Positions 32,770 through 41,244 of a stretch of 64,000 nt of DNA are shown here, in pieces. This DNA is from Euryhalocaulis sp050486445 (lineage in GTDB: Bacteria; Pseudomonadota; Alphaproteobacteria; Caulobacterales; Maricaulaceae). The DNA lies in NCBI GenBank assembly GCA_050486445.1, contig JBJHDH010000016.1:1-64000 (forward strand), given 5' to 3'. How positions within the stretch are numbered: position 1 is the first letter of the stretch; each line of letters opens with the position of its first letter. The position numbers and the translations under genes were made by a program. Under the pieces are notes generated by a model that was given only the letters and a program-made list of their open reading frames with translations, did no database searches and was not told where the DNA came from.

Positions 32770-34764
32770 ATGGCTCGTGGAAACAAGGCTGCGCTCTGCG
32801 CGGCCGTAAGCGTGTTCGCGGTTATGAGCGCGGCGTCGCCCGCGCTGGCGCAAACGCCAGAGCGCGAACAGGACAGGGTCTATGTCTATGGCCGCAGCCT
32901 GGAGGTGACGCTGCCGCGCGATCTGGCCCGCTATGGGTCGGACCTGGTCACCATCGGCCGCGAGGCCATTGTTCGCAACAATTATCTTGACGCCAATCAG
33001 GCCCTGCAGATGCAGGTGCCCGGCCTCTACAGTGTCTCGGCCGGTCCGTTCGCCTATTCGGATGTCTCCATTCAAGGCTCGCGCATCGGCGACGTTCTGT
33101 GGCTGGTCGATGGCGTGCGCATCAATAACCGCCTGTTCCCCGGCACGCTCAGCGACACACTGCCCGCCAGCATGATCGAGCGGATCGAGGTGCTGAAAGG
33201 CGGCGAATCGCTGTTCTACGGTACGGCGTCGGCTGGTGGCGTCATCAATATCGTTACCCGCGACTTCTCCGACACGTTCGGCGGCGAACTGCGCGCCGGT
33301 TACGACACCAACGACACCTACACTTTGTCCGGCATGGTGCGGGGCCGCGGCGGTCCGGGTAATTTCGTGCTTTATGGCGGCTGGGACAAATCAGACGGCA
33401 TCCGTACTTTCAGCCAGATTGAGCCCAGCGCGGGCATGACGCACCGCGAATACGATGTCTGGAATATCGGCATAAAATACGGGCTGGATCTCACGCCAGA
33501 CCTGCGGCTGGTCGCCCAGTGGCAGCACACCGAAGGCAAGGTCGCCAACCCCAGCCCGACGCGGGTGCTCAGTTCCTTCAATAACCGGAACGAGGAAATC
33601 GTCAGCCTCCGCCTGGACTACACCCCCAGCGAGACGGCGCAGTTCTTCCTGAAAGCCTATTATCACGACTGGGCCACGCTCTATGACCGTGTTCCCAGCC
33701 CCACTCCCGCGGGCGGCACGATCACCGCCTTCCAGGATACCTTCTGGGGCTATGAGGATTACGGAATCAACGCGCTCGGCAAGTTCCGTCTCCACCAAGG
33801 CTTTGAATATCTGCTCGGCTACGATTTCCAACGCTATAGAGGCGAGGATCAGGTCTGGACCATCGCGCCAATGACAGAGGAAGTGCATGCGGTCTTCGGC
33901 CAGATTCGCACCACCGAGGATCTGATCCGCAACGGGCTGTTCGCCGTCGGCTTCCGCCACAATGAAAGCGGCGGCGGCTCCGCCACGATCTGGGACATCA
34001 GCGGCCGCTATAATCTGACCGACAGCCTTTATATGCAGGGGAAGCTGGGCACGAATTTCATGCTGCCCAGCGCCGAGCAACTCTTCCTGGACGAGCCGTG
34101 CTGCGGCAAGGGCAATCCCGATCTGGAGCCGGAAAAGAGCATCAACGCCAATCTGTCGCTGGGCGGCCAGACCAACGGCCTTTACTGGCAAGCCACCGGA
34201 TTCTGGCGCGAGATCGACAATCTCATCACCATGGATTTCACCGATCCGGCGATCCCGCAGGGCACATTCATCAATGCCGGCGGAAAAGTGAAAGTGCAGG
34301 GCTTCGAGTTTCTTGGCGGCGTGTCCCTGACCGATGCGCTGCGCGCCGAGGCCAGCTACACCAATACGCGCTCACGCCAGCAGGGCGCCGGCCAGCAGAT
34401 GAACTTCATTCCGCGCCAGCAAGCCAAGGCGTCGCTGACCTACGATGAGGGACCGTTTGGCGGCACGCTCGCCACGCGCTGGGTCGGAGATACGTTCGCC
34501 ACTGTGGCCGGCGTTCCGGAGCGGGTGAATTACGGCGATTATGTCGTCTGGGATATCTCCAGCTTCTTCTATATCGACCGGGATCAACGCCACATGATCT
34601 CGGCCCGGCTGGAAAATGTGTTCGACAAGCAATACGGCCGCCGCATGGGCTCCGATCTGCTGGACAGCGCCCGCATGAGTACGCCACCGGGAACCCAGCG
34701 TTTCACCTTCACCAATCTGGCGCCGGGGCGCACGCTGCATGTCGCTTATCGCTTCAGCTTCTAG
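32770..34764 (+). CDS. TonB-dependent outer-membrane receptor (BtuB/siderophore type)
   Basis: A 664-residue receptor. I chose ATG 32770: GGGGGAAGAC precedes it and the signal peptide (residues 1-27, ending SPALAQ) starts there. The plug domain (about 40-150) includes ANQALQMQVPGLYSVS, VSIQGSRIGDVLWLVDGVRI and IERIEVLKGGESLFYGTASAG, the canonical plug motifs. The 22-strand barrel follows, with the GNPDLEPEKSINANLSLG segment and a C-terminal strand ending in phenylalanine. It imports a metal chelate, vitamin or other scarce ligand using TonB energy. It is followed by a PepSY membrane protein, often a reductase or ferric-chelate partner, so an iron-chelate ligand is plausible. A Pho-box-like element upstream leaves phosphate-linked control open. 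Confidence 0.92.
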   Translation: MARGNKAALCAAVSVFAVMSAASPALAQTPEREQDRVYVYGRSLEVTLPRDLARYGSDLVTIGREAIVRNNYLDANQALQMQVPGLYSVSAGPFAYSDVSIQGSRIGDVLWLVDGVRINNRLFPGTLSDTLPASMIERIEVLKGGESLFYGTASAGGVINIVTRDFSDTFGGELRAGYDTNDTYTLSGMVRGRGGPGNFVLYGGWDKSDGIRTFSQIEPSAGMTHREYDVWNIGIKYGLDLTPDLRLVAQWQHTEGKVANPSPTRVLSSFNNRNEEIVSLRLDYTPSETAQFFLKAYYHDWATLYDRVPSPTPAGGTITAFQDTFWGYEDYGINALGKFRLHQGFEYLLGYDFQRYRGEDQVWTIAPMTEEVHAVFGQIRTTEDLIRNGLFAVGFRHNESGGGSATIWDISGRYNLTDSLYMQGKLGTNFMLPSAEQLFLDEPCCGKGNPDLEPEKSINANLSLGGQTNGLYWQATGFWREIDNLITMDFTDPAIPQGTFINAGGKVKVQGFEFLGGVSLTDALRAEASYTNTRSRQQGAGQQMNFIPRQQAKASLTYDEGPFGGTLATRWVGDTFATVAGVPERVNYGDYVVWDISSFFYIDRDQRHMISARLENVFDKQYGRRMGSDLLDSARMSTPPGTQRFTFTNLAPGRTLHVAYRFSF

Positions 34765-34824
34765 GGGGAATCATTTGAAACGCGCCGCTTCTGAACGGCG
34801 GGGCGGCGCCGTAAGACGGACTGC

Positions 34825-36303
34825 ATGAAAATCATCCTCTGGCTGCATCGCTATCTGGGCGTCGCTGTGGGCCTTCTCATGGTCCTGTGGTGCCTCAGCG
34901 GCTTTGTGATGATGTATCAGGGCTGGCCGCGCGTATCGCCGCAGGAACGTGTCCAGGGCCTGCCTCCCTTGGTCTTGCCACTTTCTCCTGCGGATGGGCG
35001 CCGCGATCTTTCCACCATTCCGGTGGCGGAAGACGCGGCGCCCGGCTCTTTCCGCGTCGAGATGCTGGACGGCGCGCCGGTGCTGCGCCTGCCGCAGGGC
35101 GTTTATGACCTGAACGCCGGCGAGCGGATTTCCGAAGTCTCCGAAGCCGTCGCGCGCGGCGCCGCGCTGGGTTTCGCGCAATCGCGCGGCTGGGGCGGCG
35201 ATGTCTCGGACGCCGCGCTGATTTCCTATGACCAATGGTCGATTCAGGAGCGCCTCGCCGCGCCGCTCTGGCGCGTGCGGCTGGGCGCGCCTTCACATGC
35301 GCTGATCTATGTCTCGGAACGTAATGGCGAGGTGGTGCAGGCCGCCACAGGACAGGAGCGGTTCTGGACGTGGCTCGGGGCGATTCCGCACTGGCTCTAT
35401 CCGCGCATCTTGCGGGAGAACAGCCAGCTCTGGTTCCAGATCGTGGTCTGGACCTCGGCCATCGGCGTGTTCCTGACCGTGACCGGCCTCTATGTCGGCA
35501 TTGTGCGCTTCCGCAAACGGCCGGACGGGCGGCGCTCGCCCTATCGCGGAGTCTGGCTGTGGCACCATTATACGGGGCTTGGCTTTGGCGTGCTGACCCT
35601 GACCTGGGTGTTCAGCGGCCTGCTGACGATGGGGCCGTTCTGGCCGATGCAGTCCCGTCCCTTCCCCGAACTTGGCGCGGTGAACGGCGCCATGAGCTGG
35701 GGCGAGGCGCGCCCGGCGCTTGAGGCCGCGCTCGCCCGGCCAGACATCAGCGGTATCCGCCAGATCGAATCCGCGCCGCTGGCCGGCCAGTCCTTTCTTC
35801 TGGCGCATTATGCGGACGGACGCACCGTCCGGCTGGACGCGAACGGCGCGCCCGCGCCGCTCACCGGAATGCAGGTCCGCGCCGCGCTGACCGCCGCCGG
35901 GCCGCCGCTGGACGGCGCTACGCTGGAGCTGCTGGAGCGTGAAGATGCGTATTATTACAGCCGCCACCACAACATTGTGACGCTGCCCGTCTGGCGCGCC
36001 ACGACGGCCGAGGACGACCCGCGCACGATCTATCTGAACGCGGCATCGGGGCGCGTCGTCCGGGCGCTGGACGGGCCGGCCCGCGCTGAACGCTGGCTGC
36101 GCAGCGGCCTGCATTCGCTGGATTTCCCCGGCCTGCGCGCCCGCCCGCTCTGGGATATTGTGGTGCTGGTCCTGCTGGGCGGCGTCACGCTGGTCTGCGC
36201 CATCGGCGTCTGGCTCGGCTTTGGCCGCGTCAAGCGCGACTGGCGCTTCCTCACGCGAAAACGATCGCGGATTCGTCAATACCAACCTCCACCCTCACCC
36301 TGA
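34825..36303 (+). CDS. PepSY-associated membrane protein, putative ferric-chelate reductase
   Basis: A 492-residue inner-membrane protein of the PepSY_TM family. Helix one follows immediately (LWLHRYLGVAVGLLMVLWCLSGFVMMY, with the family H in LHRYLG). A periplasmic PepSY-like domain covers about 60-180. Central helices include WFQIVVWTSAIGVFLTVTG and HHYTGLGFGVLTLTWVFSG, then a second periplasmic PepSY part (about 280-430) and a final helix (IVVLVLLGGVTLVCAIGVWL) follow. Paired histidines in the helices could bind heme. Members are frequently encoded beside TonB receptors and are thought to reduce imported ferric chelates. It starts 60 bp after the receptor and is probably in the same operon. 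Confidence 0.82.
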   Translation: MKIILWLHRYLGVAVGLLMVLWCLSGFVMMYQGWPRVSPQERVQGLPPLVLPLSPADGRRDLSTIPVAEDAAPGSFRVEMLDGAPVLRLPQGVYDLNAGERISEVSEAVARGAALGFAQSRGWGGDVSDAALISYDQWSIQERLAAPLWRVRLGAPSHALIYVSERNGEVVQAATGQERFWTWLGAIPHWLYPRILRENSQLWFQIVVWTSAIGVFLTVTGLYVGIVRFRKRPDGRRSPYRGVWLWHHYTGLGFGVLTLTWVFSGLLTMGPFWPMQSRPFPELGAVNGAMSWGEARPALEAALARPDISGIRQIESAPLAGQSFLLAHYADGRTVRLDANGAPAPLTGMQVRAALTAAGPPLDGATLELLEREDAYYYSRHHNIVTLPVWRATTAEDDPRTIYLNAASGRVVRALDGPARAERWLRSGLHSLDFPGLRARPLWDIVVLVLLGGVTLVCAIGVWLGFGRVKRDWRFLTRKRSRIRQYQPPPSP

Positions 36304-36369
36304 GAGTCTGGCCGATAATTGGGTTGAGTAATTTCACGATGTTGTCTGGCTTGTGCCGCGCAACGGATT

Positions 36370-36483
36370 CCCTCCCCTTGAGGGGAGGGCAAGGGTGGGG
36401 TGGGAAACATCCGCGGTAGGGTAAGGAAAACCGGGCCTGACACTGCACACCCCCCACCCCGACCCTCCCCCGAGGGGGAGGGA
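36370..36483. repeat. Intergenic palindromic repeat, GC-rich family 1, copy A
   Basis: A composite of two palindromic halves facing each other: CCTCCCC-TTGA-GGGGAGG on the left with AAGGGTGGGGTGGG after it, and CCCCCCACCCC before CCCTCCCCC-GA-GGGGGAGGG on the right. The same design recurs at 48873 and 56455. It fills most of the 308-bp space between the PepSY gene and the convergent permease gene; I see no gene in that space. It may act as a REP/BIME-like element and as an mRNA 3' stem for both genes. Confidence 0.75.
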
Positions 36484-36547
36484 GCCGCAACCGCAAGCAA
36501 TTGAAATAACTTGCCTCAATTATCGGCCAGACTCTGAGGAATCCTTC

Positions 36548-36590
36548 ATCATCCAGAGATGATGAAGGGTGTCTCGAAGGGCGAGGATTT
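36548..36590. repeat. Palindromic repeat family 2, partial copy
   Basis: TCATCCAGAGATGATGA followed by GTCTCGAAGGGCGAGGA. The second block matches the right half of the family-2 element (GTCTCGAAGGACGAGG) found in the PDH E2 gene and next to rpmF; the left half is diverged. It lies just past the stop of the permease gene. Confidence 0.55.
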
Positions 36591-36611
36591 GAGGCTTTGA
36601 CTTCCGCGGCC

Positions 36612-39092
36612 CTACTCCGCCCGCAGCACCAGCGCCGGTTTGACCGACGCCGCGCGCAGCGCGTGAACCCCCACCGCCAGCCAGGCGGTCAGCAGCGAAA
36701 CGCACAATGCCGCCAGAAACGGCCACACGGTCAGCTCAATCCGCGTCACAAACAAATTCAGATACGCCCGCGCCGCGATCCACGCGACCGGCCATGCGAT
36801 CAGGTTCGCGACAATCACAGGTTTCGAGAAATCCCACAGCATCATGCCCAGCACGCGCGGCGTAGAGGCGCCCAGCACCTTGCGCACACCGATCTCCCGC
36901 ACCCGCCGCTGCACCACAAAGCTCGCCATCCCAAACAGCCCCATTGCCGCAATGGCGATGGCCATGGCGGCGAGGGCAACAAAGACGAACGTGACCATGC
37001 GATAAACGCGGAAGTACCAGTTGAACGCCTCGTCAAGAAACTCGACTCTCGCCTGTCCGTCCGGAGAGAATTCGCGCCAGACGCGTTCCACGTGCGCCAC
37101 GCCGCTGGCGACATCCTCCTGGTTCACCCGAACCAGGATGTAGTTGGCTGGCATCAATTCATACACATAGATGTAATTAGCCGGCCCCTGCGAGGAGAAC
37201 TCCAGCGGCTCGCGCGCCACTACGCCAATGATGGTGTGTTCTGGTGCCGTCGTCCTGCCCTCAGGCGCCGTCAGCTCGCGCGAGGCCGTGCGATAGATTG
37301 GCTGGCCTATAGCCTCGCTCGGTGTCATCCCCATAGCGCGTGCCGTGGCTTCGGTAATCACGGCCTTGCGGAGATTATCCGCCCCGCGCTCGAACACTCG
37401 CCCGGCCAGAACGGGCGTCCGCGTCACCGAAAAATAATCGTAATCCGCGCGGCGTGCATTGCCGGAAAAAGATATGGCTCCTAGATCCAGCGACTGCGAA
37501 AATTCCGAGATCATGTAGGTCTGAGCATAGAACGGCGTCGCGACCATGAAGCCTGCGTCCATGATGGCCGGATGAGAGAGCAGTCGGCTGCGGACAGTCT
37601 CCCTGCGCGCCTCCTCCACCGTCCCATCCCATGCCTGAAAAAGCGGATTGGGCATGCTAGTGAAGACAACCGGGTCGTCGCCGGGCTGTAGCAGAATGCG
37701 CCGCAGGCCCGCGTTCTGAGCCAGCATCACCGCGACAATGACCAGCAGGAGACCGGCAGCCGCGAATTGCACGCCGATCAGTGCGCCCCGGACTGCTCCT
37801 CCCCGTCGGCCACCGTGTGATCTCATCGCCTGAATGGGGCGCAGATTGGCCAGAACCCATGCCGGATACAGGCCCGCCACCGCCGTCACCAGCGCAAGAA
37901 TGCCGACGACCCCGCCCCAATAATTCAGCCGCGACAGGGATGGCAAAGGAATTGAGACATAAAAACGGGAGGAAATGGCCGACGCCATAATTCCGCTAAG
38001 CGGCAACACCAGCGCCAGCGCCAGAGCGGCAAGTATTCCCGCCTCTGTCAGCATCTGCGCGGCAACCTGTCGCCTGCCAGCGCCAACGGCCTTGCGCAGA
38101 CCGATTTCTCGTGCGCGGGTCATCGCCTCCGCCGCCGCCAGATTGGCGAAATTCACGCACCCGACGGCCAGCGTCAGTAAGCCCAATACATAGAACGCCT
38201 TTACCACCGACAAACCCATGGGCAGACCAATGGAACGGTCGAACCGCGTCTCCGCCAGCCCCAGTAGCGGCACGGCGCGCACGCGTGTTTGCAATGTCCC
38301 TTGCGGGATATGCCGGTCCGCGAAACCCTCCAGCCGGTGATGCAGCGCCTCAGCGGTAAACAACCCATCGGCCGGCAACAGCGCATAGGTGATGAATCCG
38401 GTGATCTGGAAATTGTCCTGTTCCGTGGCGCGCCAGCTTTGCGGGTTATTCGCCTGCACGGCGTCGTCCCACGCCGCCATGGTGTGCAGAACCTGAATCG
38501 ATTTCTGCCCCGCCGCGCCCAGATGCGACTGTTCCGGAAATTCCCGGAATACGCCCGTCACGGTCAGGTCCAGCACGTCGTTGAACAATACGGTCTGACC
38601 GATCGCGGCAGACGCACCGCCAAACATCGATTCCGCCGCTTGCGTACCGATCAGCACGGCGTGCGGATGCTCCAGCGACCCCTGCCCTGCCGCCATATTC
38701 AGTTCAAAGATGTCGAAAAACTCTGGATCGACGGCGCCGCCCGTCCATGCCCGCTCCTGCCCCGGCGCGCGCAAGGGCAACGGAACAAGCATCATGCGCG
38801 CCACGGCTTCCAGTTCCGGCGCATCCACACGCAAATATTTCGCGATGGCGGGCGAACCGCGCTGATCTGGCGACGCCTCCCATCCGCCATCGGCGCGCTC
38901 TTCTTCCTGCACCGCCAGCCAGATGCGGTCCGCATTTTCCCATTGCCGGTCAGCCTGCCGGAAATAGTCGCCGATCACATGCGCGGTCAGCAGGCACGCC
39001 AGTCCCAGGCTGAGCGCCAGCAGCTTGATCGCGGTGTTCACGGGTCTGCGCGCCATATTGCGCAGCGCCGTCGAAAGATAATGACCCAGCAT
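36612..39092 (-). CDS. MacB/FtsX-type ABC transporter permease, orphan
   Basis: An 826-residue permease. I chose ATG 39092 (GGGAGGGCGGGGCG upstream), where the N-terminal family segment MLGHYLSTALRNMARRPVNT begins. Helix one (LLALSLGLACLLTAHVIGD) leads into a large periplasmic MacB_PCD domain. A three-helix FtsX unit follows (about 280-420, KAFYVLGLLTLAVGCVNFANLAAAEAMTRAREIGLRKAVGA region), then a second periplasmic domain and a second FtsX unit with FVVQRRVREIGVRKVLGAS. This duplicated FtsX layout is typical of predicted macrolide/lipoprotein-type mechanotransmitter permeases. No ATPase gene is adjacent on either side, so its partner must lie elsewhere. A 22-bp palindrome overlapping its likely promoter suggests a dedicated repressor. 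Confidence 0.85.
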   Translation of the reverse strand: MLGHYLSTALRNMARRPVNTAIKLLALSLGLACLLTAHVIGDYFRQADRQWENADRIWLAVQEEERADGGWEASPDQRGSPAIAKYLRVDAPELEAVARMMLVPLPLRAPGQERAWTGGAVDPEFFDIFELNMAAGQGSLEHPHAVLIGTQAAESMFGGASAAIGQTVLFNDVLDLTVTGVFREFPEQSHLGAAGQKSIQVLHTMAAWDDAVQANNPQSWRATEQDNFQITGFITYALLPADGLFTAEALHHRLEGFADRHIPQGTLQTRVRAVPLLGLAETRFDRSIGLPMGLSVVKAFYVLGLLTLAVGCVNFANLAAAEAMTRAREIGLRKAVGAGRRQVAAQMLTEAGILAALALALVLPLSGIMASAISSRFYVSIPLPSLSRLNYWGGVVGILALVTAVAGLYPAWVLANLRPIQAMRSHGGRRGGAVRGALIGVQFAAAGLLLVIVAVMLAQNAGLRRILLQPGDDPVVFTSMPNPLFQAWDGTVEEARRETVRSRLLSHPAIMDAGFMVATPFYAQTYMISEFSQSLDLGAISFSGNARRADYDYFSVTRTPVLAGRVFERGADNLRKAVITEATARAMGMTPSEAIGQPIYRTASRELTAPEGRTTAPEHTIIGVVAREPLEFSSQGPANYIYVYELMPANYILVRVNQEDVASGVAHVERVWREFSPDGQARVEFLDEAFNWYFRVYRMVTFVFVALAAMAIAIAAMGLFGMASFVVQRRVREIGVRKVLGASTPRVLGMMLWDFSKPVIVANLIAWPVAWIAARAYLNLFVTRIELTVWPFLAALCVSLLTAWLAVGVHALRAASVKPALVLRAE

Positions 39093-39175
39093 CGCCCCGC
39101 CCTCCCGCTGTTCCTGCCGTTTCCCGCTGTTCCCGCAGACCCGGATATGTCTCCGCGACATCCGGATTCGCTTCG

Positions 39176-39197
39176 TGTATTGCTGTCATAATACACA
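39176..39197. promoter_or_regulatory. 22-bp palindrome, candidate operator of the permease gene
   Basis: GTGTATT (39176-39182) and AATACAC (39191-39197) form a perfect inverted repeat with an 8-base spacer, 84 bp upstream of the permease start. Read on the minus strand it contains TATTAT, a plausible -10 box, so a bound repressor would block the promoter. A smaller repeat, ATGTC-N5-GACAT (39148-39162), lies between it and the gene. The geometry resembles PadR- or GntR-type operators. Confidence 0.5.
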
Positions 39198-39359
39198 GGA
39201 AACGCGCAGCGCATCAAGACGGCCGCGAACCAGCGTGATCCGGACCCGTTGCGCCGAACAAAGAAAACTGGACTGAAATCGAGCGCAGCGCGCCTCGTCC
39301 GGGACGAAGCGGAAACGCCCCTTTGACTTCCGCTGCGGGCGGGCCATCTATGCGCCGCC

Positions 39360-40400
39360 ATGACCGCCCCGCTCCATATCCCGCACGAGACCGCGCCGCA
39401 ATCGGCGATCTGGACCGCCTTCCCCTCACACGAAGATTTGTGGGGCGAAGACCTGCCGCGCGCCCAGGCGCAGGTGGCGCTGATGGTCCAGACTCTCGCG
39501 GGCCTGCGCGCCGATGGCGGCGCCCCGGCGCAGACGGTGCATGTTCTGGTGCGCGGCGAGGCGGCGATGCGCGCGGCGCGGGCGCTGCTGGCCGATTGCG
39601 CCGTGCTGCACCCGGCGGAATTTGGCGACATCTGGCTGCGCGACACCGGCCCGGTCTTCGCCCTGCGCGGCGGCGCCGTCGCCGCCCTGCGCCCGCGCTT
39701 CAATTTCTGGGGCGGTAAATACGACCTGCCCGGCGATCTGGAGGTCGCGCCGCTGGTCGCCGCCCTGGCCGGCGCGGGGCTGGAGGATGTGGACCTGACT
39801 CTGGAGGGCGGCGCGCTGGAATTCGACGGCGACGGCACGCTGCTGACCACGCGGGAATGCGTGCTGAACCCCAACCGCAATCCGGGCCTGACCGAAGACG
39901 AGGCCGAGCGCCGCCTGCGCGCCGCGTTCGGCGTGGAAAAAGTGCTGTGGCTCGACCGCGGCCTGCTGAACGACCACACGGACGGCCATATCGACAATGT
40001 CGCGCGCTTCATCGCGCCCGGCCGTGTGGTCTGCCAGTTCCCCTCCGGCGCGGACGACCCGCACGCCGAGCGGCTGAACGAGGCGCGCGCCGCGCTGCAA
40101 TCCATGACCGACGCGCGCGGGCGCCAGCTGGATGTCGTCGCCATCCCCTCCCCCGGCCGGGTTCTGAACGCGGAGGGCGAGCCGGTCCCGGCCAGCCATA
40201 TGAATTATGTCATCGGCAATCGCGCCGTGGTCGTTCCCGTTTATGACACCCCCTCGCAGGACGACGCCGTGGCTATCCTCGCCGGCCTCTTTCCCGGCCG
40301 GCATGTGGCCGGCGCCCCGGCGACGGCGCTATTGTCCGGCGGCGGCGCGTTTCACTGCATCACCCAGCACCAGCCCGCCGTGAAGGAGGCCCGCGCATGA
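39360..40400 (+). CDS. aguA: Agmatine deiminase
   Basis: A 346-residue peptidylarginine-deiminase-fold enzyme that hydrolyses agmatine to N-carbamoylputrescine and ammonia. Family motifs seen: WTAFPSHEDLW at the N-terminus, GDIWLRDTGPVF with the catalytic Asp, GGALEFDGDGTLLTT, the histidine in NDHTDGHIDNVARF, and the nucleophilic cysteine near residue 333 in GGGAFHCITQ. The stop overlaps the next gene's start (ATGA), forming an aguA-aguB operon. The start has only a weak ribosome-binding site, and no regulator is adjacent. No arginine decarboxylase is in the window, so agmatine is made elsewhere or imported. Confidence 0.95.
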   Translation: MTAPLHIPHETAPQSAIWTAFPSHEDLWGEDLPRAQAQVALMVQTLAGLRADGGAPAQTVHVLVRGEAAMRAARALLADCAVLHPAEFGDIWLRDTGPVFALRGGAVAALRPRFNFWGGKYDLPGDLEVAPLVAALAGAGLEDVDLTLEGGALEFDGDGTLLTTRECVLNPNRNPGLTEDEAERRLRAAFGVEKVLWLDRGLLNDHTDGHIDNVARFIAPGRVVCQFPSGADDPHAERLNEARAALQSMTDARGRQLDVVAIPSPGRVLNAEGEPVPASHMNYVIGNRAVVVPVYDTPSQDDAVAILAGLFPGRHVAGAPATALLSGGGAFHCITQHQPAVKEARA

Positions 40401-41242
40401 GCCGGACCGTAAGCGTCGCCGGACTTCAGGCCGCGTTCGGCCCCGATCTGGACGCCAATATCGCGACGGTCGCGCGCCTTGTCCGCGCCGCGGCGGCGCA
40501 GGGCGCGCAGGTGATTCTGCCGCCCGAACTCTTTCAGGGCCCCTATTTCTGCAAGACGCAGGACGAGGCGTGGTTCGCCCACGCCCACCCGGCGGACTCG
40601 CATCCCTGTGTCGGGCCGATGCGCGATCTGGCCAGCGAGCTGAATGTCGCCATCCCGGTCTCGATCTATGAGCGCGACGGGCCGCGCTATTATAATTCCC
40701 TGGTGATGGTCGATGCCGGTGGCGATGTGCTCGGAATCTATCGCAAGAGCCATATTCCGGACGGGCCGGGCTATCAGGAAAAATTCTATTTCCGCCCCGG
40801 CGACACCGGCTTCAAGGTCTGGAACACGAAATTCGGCCGCGTCGGCGTCGGCATTTGCTGGGACCAGTGGTTCCCCGAAACCGCGCGCGCTATGACGCTG
40901 CTCGGCGCCGAAATTCTGATGTATCCGACCGCCATCGGCAGCGAGCCGCACGATTCGGACCTCGACACCGCGAGCGCGTGGCGCCGCGCCATGCAGGGCC
41001 ACGCCGTCTCCAACGTCATCCCGGTGGTGGCCGCCAACCGCATCGGCGACGAAGACGGCCAGCTCTTCTACGGAACCAGCTTCATCTGCGACCAGCAGGG
41101 CGAGATCGTCTCCGAACTCGGCCGCGGCGAGGAAGGCGTGGTGCAGGCGACCTTCGACCTCGACTTCATCGACCGCCGACGCGCCGCCTGGGGCTTTTTC
41201 CGCGACCGCCGCCCGGACCTCTACGGCCCGTTTTTCAGTTAG
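40397..41242 (+). CDS. aguB: N-carbamoylputrescine amidase
   Basis: A 281-residue nitrilase-superfamily enzyme that converts N-carbamoylputrescine to putrescine, CO2 and ammonia. The Glu-Lys-Cys triad is visible: Glu in ILPPELFQGPYFC, Lys in YRKSHIPDGPGYQEKFYF and Cys154 in GVGICWDQWFPE. The GPGYQEKFYF segment and the substrate-loop MYPTAIGSEP are characteristic of the AguB branch. It is translationally coupled to aguA, and the two give a two-step route from agmatine to putrescine. It ends two bases before the convergent transglutaminase gene, with no terminator in between. Confidence 0.95.
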   Translation: MSRTVSVAGLQAAFGPDLDANIATVARLVRAAAAQGAQVILPPELFQGPYFCKTQDEAWFAHAHPADSHPCVGPMRDLASELNVAIPVSIYERDGPRYYNSLVMVDAGGDVLGIYRKSHIPDGPGYQEKFYFRPGDTGFKVWNTKFGRVGVGICWDQWFPETARAMTLLGAEILMYPTAIGSEPHDSDLDTASAWRRAMQGHAVSNVIPVVAANRIGDEDGQLFYGTSFICDQQGEIVSELGRGEEGVVQATFDLDFIDRRRAAWGFFRDRRPDLYGPFFS

Positions 41243-41244
41243 AC

